A DNA stretch of 64,000 bases, taken from NCBI GenBank assembly GCA_003054695.1, contig QAZA01000017.1, positions 1 to 64,000 on the forward strand, in the 5' to 3' direction. A program made the translations under genes and the position numbers. The stretch is from Verrucomicrobia bacterium LW23. Lineage in GTDB: Bacteria; Verrucomicrobiota; Verrucomicrobiia; Methylacidiphilales; UBA1321. This document shows, piece after piece, positions 1-8,199 of this stretch (position 1 is its first letter; every line of letters begins with the position of its first letter). The notes below the pieces were generated by a model. That model had not been told where the DNA came from. It made no database searches and saw nothing but the letters and a program-made list of their open reading frames with translations.

Positions 1-1
1 G

Positions 2-946
2 GATCCAGACAGAACTCGATCTCAACGGATTAATGGTGTGAAGCTGTTTTGGAATAGTCAGTATTACGCAGTTTGCATGGGTTTACTTTGTCGTATCGCG
101 GCATGCATCGAGCCCGGCGATGCGCCGGTGTACGCCGTGGAGTTCGAGCGCATTCGTCAGGACTTTCGCCGGACATTTGTGGACGCAGCGACGGGATCGT
201 GCGGGAATGGAACGGGCGGCGCAAACGCCTTCGCCGCGCTTCTCGACGAAATGAGTGCAAGTCTCTCCAGTCAAGGAGCTTCCGCGAATACCACCCCCCC
301 TGTTTCCACGTTGCTTGCCGCTGACGCCCTGCGGCGGGACACGGGGATATTCGGCACACCCGTGATGCTGGAGGCCTTGATGTGCAATAACTTACATCGC
401 ACGGCATTCGAGCTGATGACATCGGTGGAATATCCCTCGCACGGATACATGCTTGAGAACGGTGCGACAACGCTTTGGGAAAACTGGAGCGGCACGCACG
501 GGACGCACTGTCACCCCATGTTCGGCAGTGTCATGTCGTGGATGCCGCGCTGGGTTGCCGGACTTTCACAAGCTGTTGATGGCAAAGCCTTTGAGTCCGT
601 CATCATCCAGCCATGGAAAGGGTCCGAAATTGCCTGGGCCAGCCTGCAATTCCACTCCGTGCGCGGCCCGTTTGCGCTAAAGTGGCGAAAGGCGCAACGC
701 GAAATCTCATTGCATGTGGAGCTGCCCCCGGGCACCAGCGCTACCCTGCGAATTCCAGTTCCGCCAGACGTAAACGGTGATCCTCAACTCTTCCTGGATG
801 GCTCGCAAGTGCCTGTCCATCAGGATGTTGCCGGGGCGGTTACGCCGCTGCCGGCGGGCGTGCAGCTGGCACTTGCCGGCGTAGCGCCGGATGAAGTGAT
901 GGTGCAGATTACATCCGGCACTTACGACTTCGTCCTGCGCCGGTGA
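2..946 (+). CDS. Alpha-L-rhamnosidase (GH78), C-terminal part, 5' end off window
   Basis: The frame is open from base 2 and runs to a TGA at 944-946, so the gene begins upstream; the GTG at 38 is not its start. The visible ~315 residues match the end of a GH78 enzyme, which removes terminal L-rhamnose from pectin side chains or glycosides. Seen are IEPGDAPVYAVEFERIRQDF, the late (alpha/alpha)6-barrel stretch YPSHGYMLENGATTLWENW and the following HPMFGSVMSW. After that comes a beta-rich C-terminal domain. Full-length relatives are usually 900-1100 residues, so about two thirds is missing. An uncertain point is YPSHGY, where the family more often has Trp (YPSWGY). It would act with the pectin-type enzymes at 33-38 kb. 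Confidence 0.85.
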   Translation, partial: DPDRTRSQRINGVKLFWNSQYYAVCMGLLCRIAACIEPGDAPVYAVEFERIRQDFRRTFVDAATGSCGNGTGGANAFAALLDEMSASLSSQGASANTTPPVSTLLAADALRRDTGIFGTPVMLEALMCNNLHRTAFELMTSVEYPSHGYMLENGATTLWENWSGTHGTHCHPMFGSVMSWMPRWVAGLSQAVDGKAFESVIIQPWKGSEIAWASLQFHSVRGPFALKWRKAQREISLHVELPPGTSATLRIPVPPDVNGDPQLFLDGSQVPVHQDVAGAVTPLPAGVQLALAGVAPDEVMVQITSGTYDFVLRR

Positions 947-993
947 ACTACCGCCATTGATCTCCCTAAGGAGCTGTCATTACAAAATTAACG

Positions 994-2025
994 TCAGCCG
1001 TCGAAGCCCTCCAGCACAATCTTTCCCACAGAGCGCCCGCTTTCCAGCAAAGCGTGCGCTTTCCGCAGGTTGGCCGCATTGATGGTCCCCATTCGCGTCT
1101 GAACGGTGCTTCGCAGTGTGCCGGCGTCGACAAGGCCGGCGACTTCGGCCAGCAATTTGCCCTGCTGGTCCATATCATGCGTCTGGAAGCGCGAGCGGGT
1201 GAACATAAACTCCCAGTGCAGGGAGATGCTTTTCGCCTTTAACTTGTTGATATCCAGCGGGTTGGAAGGATCGTCGATAATTGCTATAGCCGATTGCGGT
1301 GCCATCAATTGCACCAGATCATCAAAATGCTCCTCCGTGCGCGTCAACGCCAGCACGTACTGCACGCCTCCTTCACTTAACGCAAGCACCTGAGGAGTAA
1401 GGGGTTGGCGATGATCAATTACATGATGCGCGCCGAGGTCTCGACACCACAGTTGCGTCTCGGGCCGCGATGCTGTAGCAATAACCGCAAGCCCGGTGAG
1501 GCGGCGGGCCAGCTGTATAGCAATGGAACCCACGCCGCCCGCCGCGCCCAGGATGAGGATGCTGCCTGCCTCAGCCTCGCGCCCTTTGCGGATACGCAGG
1601 CGATCGAAAAGCATCTCCCAGGCGGTGATTGCAGTGAGAGGAAGCGCGGCGGCATCCGCAAAGCCCAGGGAGGCAGGCTTTCGCGCTACAATGCGCTCAT
1701 CCACAACATGATACTGGGAATTGCAGCCGGGGCGATCAACAGAGCCCGCATAGTACACGGCATCGCCGGGCTGAAAAGCGGTAACCTCTCCCCCCACCGC
1801 TACCACCAGGCCGGCCGCATCCCAGCCCAGCACGGTAAGTCCATCAGCTCCAGGACCTTGCGGCGCTCCGCGAGTGCGAATTTTGGTGTCGACAGGGTTA
1901 ACCGAAACCGCGTGGACCTCCACCAGGAGATCGCGCGGCCCGGGGACAGGCGCGGGCATGCTCACGTCCACGAGGCTCTCCTCGCGATCAATGGGGAGTG
2001 ATTTCAGAAACGCGACGGCTTTCAT
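994..2025 (-). CDS. Zinc-type alcohol dehydrogenase-like MDR oxidoreductase
   Basis: A medium-chain dehydrogenase/reductase of the NADPH:quinone reductase-like branch often annotated zinc-binding alcohol dehydrogenase family protein. The start MKAVAFLK at 2025 matches the family N-terminus; a GTG at 2061 would add 12 unlikely residues, and neither start has a clear ribosome-binding site. The N-terminal GroES-like half has SVNPVDTKIR and VLGWDAAGLV. The Rossmann half has the nucleotide-binding GAAGGVGS near residue 155. The zinc-ligand pattern of true alcohol dehydrogenases (GHE and a four-Cys lobe) is absent, so zinc-independent NADPH-dependent reduction of quinones or enones is more likely. 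It is cytosolic. It lies 48 bases after the rhamnosidase stop on the opposite strand, so the two genes converge. Substrate unknown. Confidence 0.85.
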   Translation of the reverse strand: MKAVAFLKSLPIDREESLVDVSMPAPVPGPRDLLVEVHAVSVNPVDTKIRTRGAPQGPGADGLTVLGWDAAGLVVAVGGEVTAFQPGDAVYYAGSVDRPGCNSQYHVVDERIVARKPASLGFADAAALPLTAITAWEMLFDRLRIRKGREAEAGSILILGAAGGVGSIAIQLARRLTGLAVIATASRPETQLWCRDLGAHHVIDHRQPLTPQVLALSEGGVQYVLALTRTEEHFDDLVQLMAPQSAIAIIDDPSNPLDINKLKAKSISLHWEFMFTRSRFQTHDMDQQGKLLAEVAGLVDAGTLRSTVQTRMGTINAANLRKAHALLESGRSVGKIVLEGFDG

Positions 2026-2106
2026 GCGGCATAATGCATACCGGCTGACGCGGCTGAGCACAAGGAGTTCGAGGCGGTGCGATGCCCGAAAAGACCTTTA
2101 GGTTCC

Positions 2107-3402
2107 TTAGCTCTGCGAGACCAGCACGGGGCCGAGCATTGCCGTGCTTTGTACCGCATTTCCGTTCGATTCCGGCGAGTGTTCATTATCTTCAATCGAA
2201 ATGTTTAACTTCAACTCGCGCAGGGTGTTACGAAGATCGTCGGTAATGCCGCGGACGCTGCCGCCGCACGTGGAGCGGACGATGAGATCGAGCGAAGGTC
2301 CCTCGGACGACTGCATAACGGTGCCACGCGCCAGCGCCAGGGCGCTGTTGAGCAGCCAGTGCCCCTGGTAGGCATAGTTTTGGCGCACAGTGCTGAGGGG
2401 CGGATCGCTATAGTGGCTTGCATCCGTGTTGTTGTAACCAACGATGGCGAAGTCGGCGGGAGCGCTCAGGCCGATCTTGTGCATGGCCGTCAGCAGTCGC
2501 AGGGCGTACTCGTCGTCGTAGCTTACGATGGCCAACTCCCCGCGGTAGCGCTTCCAGCTTTCAGCAAGCTGGTCCATGGATTGCGAACCGGGGTCGACGA
2601 GGCCGCATAGCATTGGCAGTCCTTCGCGGGCAATGCAGCAGGAGTAGGCGCCCAGCTTTTGCTGAAGCACCGGGTCGCTCGGGGCATCCGGCCCGAGAAA
2701 GGCGATGCGCCGGTGGCCGAGATGGTGGAAGTAGCGGCACAACCCCTCCGTGGCGGAGAGCATGGTGGCGCCGAAAATGTGCTTGTCCTCAAAACAATAG
2801 CGCTCCAGACCCGGGACGAGCATAGGGAGGCTGATTGGGAGCGGCGACTGGCGGACGAAAGTTTGAATCTGATCGGCGCGATCGAGGGGAAACCAGGGTA
2901 TGGTGAGCGCGGTACATCCTTCATCCGCAAGCATTTGCGCCTGGCGAATGCCCTCCTCGCCGAAGTCGCTGATCCAGCACGAGCGGAGGTCGACGGCCTC
3001 CTTGAGGGCGACATGGGCTATTGCCTGAATAACCGAGAAGCCATAGGGGTTACCGTTTTGATAGACCAGGATACCCACCCGGCTGTTGCGGGCCTCGCGC
3101 TTTCCGGCGGAGGCGGCAGCTTGCCCGTTGCGGCGCGCCACGAAAGTGCCGCTACCAATGCGTCGGACGATAAGTCCTTCATCCACAAGCTGTTTTAACG
3201 CCTTGCGTACGGTAAGGAAATTGCAGCCGTACTCAAGAGCCAGATCGCGCTCCGCGGGGAGTTTGGCCTCCGGGGGGAGAGTGGCGGCAAGTTGACGAAG
3301 TTCCGTTTCGATCTGCTTATGCTTAAGCTGCTTAATTTTCACGTGTGGCAAAGGGATGAGAGGTTCCCCAAAGGCGTTTCCAGATAAGCTAGCATCCGCC
3401 AA
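2107..3402 (-). CDS. GntR-type winged-helix regulator with LacI-like sugar-sensing domain
   Basis: A 431-residue hybrid transcription factor. Residues ~25-95 form a GntR winged helix (LPAERDLALEYGCNFLTVRKALKQLVDEGLIVRR, then GSGTFVARR). Residues ~105-390 form a periplasmic-binding-protein-like effector domain of the LacI/PBP type (VGILVYQNGNPYGFSVIQAI, HHLGHRRIAFLGP, FAIVGYNNTDASHYSDPPLSTV). Such proteins sense a sugar and normally repress a neighbouring carbohydrate gene. It is divergent from the secreted CBM-like gene at 3589, with 186 bases between them holding a palindrome and a flanking direct repeat, so that gene is the obvious target. The C-terminal ~40 residues after the effector domain show no known feature. 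Confidence 0.88.
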   Translation of the reverse strand: MADASLSGNAFGEPLIPLPHVKIKQLKHKQIETELRQLAATLPPEAKLPAERDLALEYGCNFLTVRKALKQLVDEGLIVRRIGSGTFVARRNGQAAASAGKREARNSRVGILVYQNGNPYGFSVIQAIAHVALKEAVDLRSCWISDFGEEGIRQAQMLADEGCTALTIPWFPLDRADQIQTFVRQSPLPISLPMLVPGLERYCFEDKHIFGATMLSATEGLCRYFHHLGHRRIAFLGPDAPSDPVLQQKLGAYSCCIAREGLPMLCGLVDPGSQSMDQLAESWKRYRGELAIVSYDDEYALRLLTAMHKIGLSAPADFAIVGYNNTDASHYSDPPLSTVRQNYAYQGHWLLNSALALARGTVMQSSEGPSLDLIVRSTCGGSVRGITDDLRNTLRELKLNISIEDNEHSPESNGNAVQSTAMLGPVLVSQS

Positions 3403-3488
3403 GCCCTTTGTATAGCATAAATGCTGTGCACTATTTGATAATTTTCTTTCCGAGGGAACTGCGTGTGATTGATTACAGCAATTTGGCT

Positions 3489-3528
3489 AAAATCGGACGG
3501 TTTGAATCAAACATGAATCCAAAATCGG
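3489..3528. promoter_or_regulatory. Candidate operator: palindrome flanked by direct repeats
   Basis: GTTTGA-A-TCAAAC at 3500-3512 is a perfect 13-bp inverted repeat. It is flanked symmetrically by two copies of AAAATCGG (3489-3496 and 3521-3528), 32 bp apart, about three helical turns. It sits between the divergent GntR-LacI gene and the CBM-like gene. The arrangement suits a dimeric or tetrameric LacI-like repressor, but binding is inferred. Confidence 0.45.
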
Positions 3529-3561
3529 GAAGTTATTGGACAAAGCGATTCAATACAGCTC

Positions 3562-3590
3562 TTGACATAGCGCTTTAGATCCTGCATCAT
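3562..3590 (+). promoter_or_regulatory. Possible promoter for CBM-like gene
   Basis: TTGACA at 3562-3567 matches the sigma-70 -35 box exactly. With a 17-bp spacer the -10 would be CATCAT (3585-3590), a 4/6 match overlapping the first ATG. If real, transcription would begin near 3597 and translation at the second in-frame ATG (3601), nearly leaderless. The alternative is that the TTGACA is fortuitous. Confidence 0.3.
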
Positions 3591-4107
3591 GAAAATCGCA
3601 ATGAGAATTCAAGCTATCGCAGCAGCACTACTTTTAAGCGCCACCACCATCTACGCCGAGGATAATCTGGTGAAGAATGGCAACTTTGAGGAGCCGGGCG
3701 CAGGTTGGGCGCTTAACAAAGCGACAATCGAAGAAGAATCGGGAGCGCATTTTTTGCGCCTGAAAGCTCCGGACGAACCGACACAAGTACAAGCTCACCA
3801 ACGTATTACGCTAAGCGGGGATGCGAAGAAGCTGACGCTCAAGTTCAAGGTCCGATATGAGGATATTCAGAGCGGTGCGGAGAAGTGGCATGACGGGCGC
3901 CTGATTGTGCACTTCAAGAACGCCGCCGGCGAGAATACGAAGCCAGCCCCCAAGCCTGTCGCCTTCCGCGGATCGTCGTCGAGCTGGACGGAGAAGACGG
4001 TGGAGCTGGAGGTGCCGGACGGGTCCGCAACTGTGGAGATTCTGTTTGGGCTGTTTCAGGCCAAAAGCGGCACGCTTGATGTTGATGACGTGACACTTAC
4101 GCCGTAG
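3589..4107 (+). CDS. Secreted carbohydrate-binding-module-like protein
   Basis: A 172-residue protein with a signal peptide (MRIQAIAAALLLSATTIYA, cleavage near AYA-E). The rest is a single beta-sandwich-like domain starting NLVKNGNFEEPGAGW and ending TLDVDDVTLTP. These are the opening and closing signatures of the CBM4/9/16/22-type jelly roll that binds glycans. No catalytic domain is attached, so it is a free-standing binding module or an uncharacterised surface protein. Two starts are possible, 3589 and the internal ATG at 3601; the second gives a more typical signal peptide. It is divergent from and probably controlled by the GntR-LacI gene. The ligand cannot be read from the sequence. Confidence 0.75.
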   Translation: MKIAMRIQAIAAALLLSATTIYAEDNLVKNGNFEEPGAGWALNKATIEEESGAHFLRLKAPDEPTQVQAHQRITLSGDAKKLTLKFKVRYEDIQSGAEKWHDGRLIVHFKNAAGENTKPAPKPVAFRGSSSSWTEKTVELEVPDGSATVEILFGLFQAKSGTLDVDDVTLTP

Positions 4108-4188
4108 GCGAATCCGTTTGTCGGCAAAGTCTTGTTTCTTTGCAGAGTGATATGTGGTATGATCCGTCTCTCAATAGGGAGATAGATC

Positions 4189-4923
4189 ATGCCACACAAA
4201 GGTAAGCTTCTTGTTATTACGGGCGCTGGACTAAGCGCGGAAAGCGGGATCTCGACGTTTCGCGGCGCCAACGGGTTGTGGGAAGACCACAAGATCGAGG
4301 CGATTTGCCATGCGCGCTCATGGCGCTCCAATTTCGATACAGTGCATCGCTTTTACAACGCGCGGCGTACCCAGTTGGCAACGGCGAAGCCTAACGCAGG
4401 GCATGAGGCGTTGGTGGAGTGGGAGGCTCGGTACGAGTCGATTCTGTTTACGCAGAATGTGGACAATCTTTTGGAAGTGGCCGGGGCCAGGAAACCTGTG
4501 CATTTGCATGGATTTCTTCCTGATATGCGCTGCACAGCCTGTGACAATGTGTGGACGATTGGTGCGCGAGCCTGGGATCAGACGAAAGAGTGCTGTCCAG
4601 CGTGTGGCAGCAGGAAGGATGTAAAGCCTTTCATTGTCTTTTTTGGTGAGGAAGCTCCGCTGTATCGTGCTCTGATAGAGGCGCTTGCAATTATGACGGA
4701 CGACGACGTGCTTCTTATCATCGGCACAAGTGGCGTCGTGCTTCCCATCCTGGATATTGCGGAAAAGACGCCGGGCTTGAGCATTCTCAACAATCTCCAC
4801 TCCGAGCCGGCAATACCGGAGGACTTGTTCGATCATGTTTTCATTGAGCCGGTTACGTCGGCCGTCGATAAGATGGACCGCGTCCTGAGGGAGACATTGT
4901 TGCCACGCAAAGGCGCCGCTTAG
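4189..4923 (+). CDS. cobB: NAD-dependent protein deacylase, sirtuin (CobB/class III type)
   Basis: A 244-residue cytosolic sirtuin that removes acyl groups from lysines using NAD. Seen are the NAD loop GAGLSAESGISTFRG (residues 12-26), TQNVD (88-92), the catalytic histidine in HLHG (H107), GTSGVVLP, and a zinc knuckle with Cys at about 115, 118, 136 and 139. The stretch FYNARR (Tyr56, Arg59) matches the class III pair that selects succinyl- and malonyl-lysine in E. coli CobB, so desuccinylase activity is expected besides deacetylation. The start is supported by GGGAGA eight bases upstream. It has no operon partner; PriA follows after 240 bases containing an inverted repeat. Confidence 0.93.
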   Translation: MPHKGKLLVITGAGLSAESGISTFRGANGLWEDHKIEAICHARSWRSNFDTVHRFYNARRTQLATAKPNAGHEALVEWEARYESILFTQNVDNLLEVAGARKPVHLHGFLPDMRCTACDNVWTIGARAWDQTKECCPACGSRKDVKPFIVFFGEEAPLYRALIEALAIMTDDDVLLIIGTSGVVLPILDIAEKTPGLSILNNLHSEPAIPEDLFDHVFIEPVTSAVDKMDRVLRETLLPRKGAA

Positions 4924-4983
4924 AGATTGACGACCTTCTACTATCGTGGAGAACCTTCCCCTTTTCCCCTCCGTGTCCTCCGT

Positions 4984-5035
4984 GTGATCCGTGGTTAATT
5001 TTTCCCCTTATATCAGAAATTGAACCACGGATCAC
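4984..5035. repeat. Intergenic inverted repeat (copy 1)
   Basis: GTGATCCGTGGTT (4984-4996) and its exact complement AACCACGGATCAC (5023-5035) are separated by 26 nt. The flanks carry further CCGTG/CTCGGA motifs. A related copy lies at 11988-12032. It resembles the AACCACGGAT-type dispersed intergenic repeats seen in many bacterial genomes. It sits between the sirtuin and PriA genes and could also act as a terminator. Confidence 0.75.
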
Positions 5036-5163
5036 TCGGATTCCCGGAGGCGATGGCGAGGTCCTGGCGTGCAAATCGAGTGCGAATGTCGACAACCGCA
5101 CGGCTTCGCGACCTGCTGTTTCGTGCTTTTCCTCAAGGCGTTGCGGGCCTAGGCTGAAGGGGT

Positions 5164-7437
5164 ATGCCTCTTTTCGTTCGGGTCGTGCCGGAACTCTCTC
5201 TGGATAAAGCCTTTGACTACGCCGTGCCGGCGGATCTCGAAGGCCGCGACCTGCTGGGCGCCAAGGTGCGAGTGCCCTTTGGCTCGCGCGAGATTATCGG
5301 CTATGTGGTGGAACTGCTCGACAATGTGGCCGAGCTGACGGAAGCCAGCGAGCGCAGCGGTCGCCGTAAGCCGTTGCGTATACGCGAGATAGCGGAGGTG
5401 CTGGGTGCACGACCGGTAATCCCCCGCGCCCTGCTGCAGCTGGCGCAGTGGATGAGCGAGTATTATTGCGCGCCCCTGGCCAACTGCCTCAAATGCATTT
5501 TGCCGGAGGCGGTGCGGCGCGCACAACCCGGTTACCTACAGCGGCTTTGGGTGGAGGCGGTACCCAATCTGGACGTAGCATTGGTGCCGGCGCAATTGGC
5601 CCGAGCGAAGGCACAGCGGGAGGCCTGGGCGTGGCTGCAGGAGCACGGGCCCGGCTGGCTGGCGGATTATATTCACGAAAGCAGGATTGCATCGGCGGCG
5701 TGGAAGTCGTTGGCAGAGAAGAACCTGGTGGTGATTCGACCGCTGGATAAGGAAAGATCGCCGTTTACCGAGGCGGCCGTGCCGGACGACGGAGGTCATG
5801 CGCTGAACGATGAGCAGCGATCCGCTTTGGCGCTGATTGAAGTGGAAAGCGCGAGGCCCAGGCCGAAAAGCATTCTGCTGCACGGGGTTACGGGCAGCGG
5901 AAAGACGGAGGTGTACCTGCGCGCCATTGAGCATACGCTGGAGCGGGGGCGCGACGCGCTGGTTCTGGTGCCGGAAATCGCACTGACACCGCAGACGGTC
6001 GAGAGGTTTCGGGCCCGGTTTACGGGGCGCAAGATTCCTATCGCAGTGCTGCACAGCCATTTATCTACGGGCGAGCGGCACGATCAGTGGCAGCAGATTC
6101 GCACCGGAAAAGCGCGCATTGTCATCGGGGCGCGCTCGGCGGTGTTTGCGCCTATGGAAAACCTGGGCATCGTGATTGTCGACGAGGAGCACGAGAGCAG
6201 CTACAAACAGGAGGACACGCCGCACTACCACGGCCGCGATGTGGCGGTGATGCGCGGGCATTTGGAGGGGGTGCCGGTGGTGCTGGGCTCGGCGACGCCG
6301 TCGCTGGAGTCCTATATGAATGCTATGGAGGGAAAGTATTTGCTCTCACGGCTTACGAAGCGGGTGGAGGTGCGCGTGATGCCGATCATTCACGTGCTGG
6401 ACCTTCGCCGGGAACTGAAGGGTGAGGTGGTGAAGAAAGGGTCCAAACCATCCTTGCTGGCGCCGCGGCTGGTGGAGGCCGTAAATGCCAGGCTGGCCCA
6501 AAAGCAACAGGTTATCATTTTTCTGAATCGTCGCGGCTATGCCACGAGTTTGCAGTGCCCCCAGTGCGGCCATACGGAGATGTGTCCGCACTGCAGCGTC
6601 CCCCTCACCTATCATCGTGCAGCGCAACGGCTTGTGTGCCATTTGTGCGATCATTTGGTCCCTGCGCCAACGCGTTGCCCTCAGTGCGGTTTTGACGACT
6701 ACAAGTACAGCGGGGCGGGCACAGAGCGGGTGGAGGAGGCGATTGACGAGACTTTTCCGAACGCGCGAATTGCGCGCATGGACTCGGACAGCATGCGGGG
6801 CAAGGATGCTTATCGGCGCACGTTGCATGCATTTTCGGACGGGCTCATTGACATTCTTGTGGGTACGCAGATGATAGCCAAGGGTTTACACTTCCCCAAC
6901 GTGACGCTGGTCGGGGTGGTGAACGCGGATCTGGCGCTGGGTTTGCCGGACTTTCGCGCCAGCGAGCGCGTGTTTCAGCAGCTGATGCAGGTAGCCGGCC
7001 GGTGCGGGCGCGGCGAGGTGGAGGGCGAGGTGTTTGTGCAGACGCGGACACCATTTGCGCCGGCGATTCAGTTTGCGCGGCATCACGATTACGACGGATT
7101 TGCGGAGCAGGAGCTCGATTTCCGGCGCTCGCTGGAGTACCCGCCGGTACAAAGGTCCATTCTTATAACCTGGCGCGGGCGGGACGAGGAAAAGACGCGC
7201 TATATGGCGGAGCAATCCGCTAAGCAGATTATGGAACTCGTTGGAGCTGAGGCAGAAGGGCTTGGGCCGGCGCCGGCGCCTATCTACAAGATCAAAGACT
7301 ATTACCGGTACCACTTGTTCTTGCGGGCGGCGCGGGTAATGCCGCTGTCGCGCAAGTTGCGGCCGTTGATGCTGGAGGCGGAGTGGCCCGAGGATATGCG
7401 GGTCAGTATCGACGTTGACCCGGTGATGCTGTTGTGA
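5164..7437 (+). CDS. priA: Primosomal replication-restart helicase PriA
   Basis: A 757-residue superfamily 2 DNA helicase that reloads the replisome at stalled forks. The N-terminal DNA-binding domain (MPLFVRVVPELSLDKAFDY) is followed by Walker A GVTGSGKT (residues ~241-248), the Walker B motif DEEH (~340-343), and an eight-cysteine zinc domain between ~465 and 510 (CPQCG, CPHC, CHLC, CPQCG). The helicase C-terminal motifs include GTQMIAKGLHFPNV and QVAGRCGRG. Length and motif order are normal for PriA. The ATG at 5164 is preceded by GAAGGGG, a good ribosome-binding site. It is a stand-alone housekeeping gene with no partner of the primosome beside it. Confidence 0.97.
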   Translation: MPLFVRVVPELSLDKAFDYAVPADLEGRDLLGAKVRVPFGSREIIGYVVELLDNVAELTEASERSGRRKPLRIREIAEVLGARPVIPRALLQLAQWMSEYYCAPLANCLKCILPEAVRRAQPGYLQRLWVEAVPNLDVALVPAQLARAKAQREAWAWLQEHGPGWLADYIHESRIASAAWKSLAEKNLVVIRPLDKERSPFTEAAVPDDGGHALNDEQRSALALIEVESARPRPKSILLHGVTGSGKTEVYLRAIEHTLERGRDALVLVPEIALTPQTVERFRARFTGRKIPIAVLHSHLSTGERHDQWQQIRTGKARIVIGARSAVFAPMENLGIVIVDEEHESSYKQEDTPHYHGRDVAVMRGHLEGVPVVLGSATPSLESYMNAMEGKYLLSRLTKRVEVRVMPIIHVLDLRRELKGEVVKKGSKPSLLAPRLVEAVNARLAQKQQVIIFLNRRGYATSLQCPQCGHTEMCPHCSVPLTYHRAAQRLVCHLCDHLVPAPTRCPQCGFDDYKYSGAGTERVEEAIDETFPNARIARMDSDSMRGKDAYRRTLHAFSDGLIDILVGTQMIAKGLHFPNVTLVGVVNADLALGLPDFRASERVFQQLMQVAGRCGRGEVEGEVFVQTRTPFAPAIQFARHHDYDGFAEQELDFRRSLEYPPVQRSILITWRGRDEEKTRYMAEQSAKQIMELVGAEAEGLGPAPAPIYKIKDYYRYHLFLRAARVMPLSRKLRPLMLEAEWPEDMRVSIDVDPVMLL

Positions 7438-7475
7438 GCGATCACCGGGTATGGCGATAGGTGCGATAAGTGCTT

Positions 7476-7631
7476 TTAGCCCATGCGCTTGCGGGCTGCG
7501 GGCCGGACGCGGCGCGGTTTGCGCTCGATGGTGGTGGAGTAGATGAAGAAGTGCGGGGCCTGGCCTCCGACGAGGGCGATGGAGGTGGTATCGGCGTTGA
7601 CGTAAGTGGGGTTGCTGGTTTTGCGAGCCAT
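7476..7631 (-). CDS. Small basic hypothetical protein (51 aa)
   Basis: The minus strand encodes a 51-residue protein beginning MARKTSNPTYVNADTTSI and ending with a very basic tail (RKPRRVRPAARKRMG). The start at 7631 has AAAGGAG nine bases upstream, one of the clearest ribosome-binding sites in the window, while most neighbours lack one. The frame closes at TAA 7476-7478, 38 bases past the PriA stop, so the genes converge. Composition (13 Arg/Lys, no signal peptide or membrane helix) suggests a nucleic-acid- or ribosome-associated protein, but no family was recognised. Confidence 0.6.
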   Translation of the reverse strand: MARKTSNPTYVNADTTSIALVGGQAPHFFIYSTTIERKPRRVRPAARKRMG

Positions 7632-8199
7632 GGTAGTGGGCTCCTTTCGGTAGTTAAAGTGTCACGATGAATAATTTGCCACACAAAGCTGGAGGACGTG
7701 TGTCGGTATGGCAACAAACTGGCTAGAAAGCAACAGCGGCGACGGCGGGCGCGTACAGGTGCCGCAGGCTAGAATGGCTTTCAACAGCTACACGAGGGGG
7801 CGGTGGGTGCCGGTTTTCGGCACCATCGGGCGGAGGCGCGGTGGGGGCTGCGGGGCGGGCGATGATCGTTCCGTGAGGAGCGGGAGAGAGAGGATTCAGT
7901 CACGGTAGGAGGCAGAGTAAGCGAGAATCGCGATTTGTCAACAAAATCTATCAACAATACTGGGATTGCGAGGATTCTGAGAAGATGTGCAGCCCGTTCG
8001 TTGCGGATCCCCATGATGCCGCACGAGTTGCGCCTTGTGCGGATGTATTCAGCATCACTCGGGCCACATTGTTGCCAGCGCTGCAATTCGATGAGATTTT
8101 TTACATGGCAAGCAAAGAATATCTTATACTTGCCGCGGTGAAAGGACGCGATTTGCACCGATTCTTCCGCATTTTGATGGCATCGGCATTGCGGGCGCG
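7632..8199. other. Gene-poor interval with possible decayed coding sequence
   Basis: About 570 bases without a convincing gene. The minus-strand reading of roughly 7925-8150 contains a stretch (CGIMGIRNERAAHLLRILAI, then PVLLIDFVD) that recalls the middle of LacI/XylR-type effector domains (GI-ARI...A..L...GIPVV.). It has no start, no DNA-binding region and no continuation, so it could be a pseudogene remnant. Otherwise only short overlapping frames are seen. Confidence 0.4.

Noticed and set aside
1-6. BamHI site GGATCC at the very start
   Set aside because: It could mean a clone end, but one six-base site is no evidence for that.
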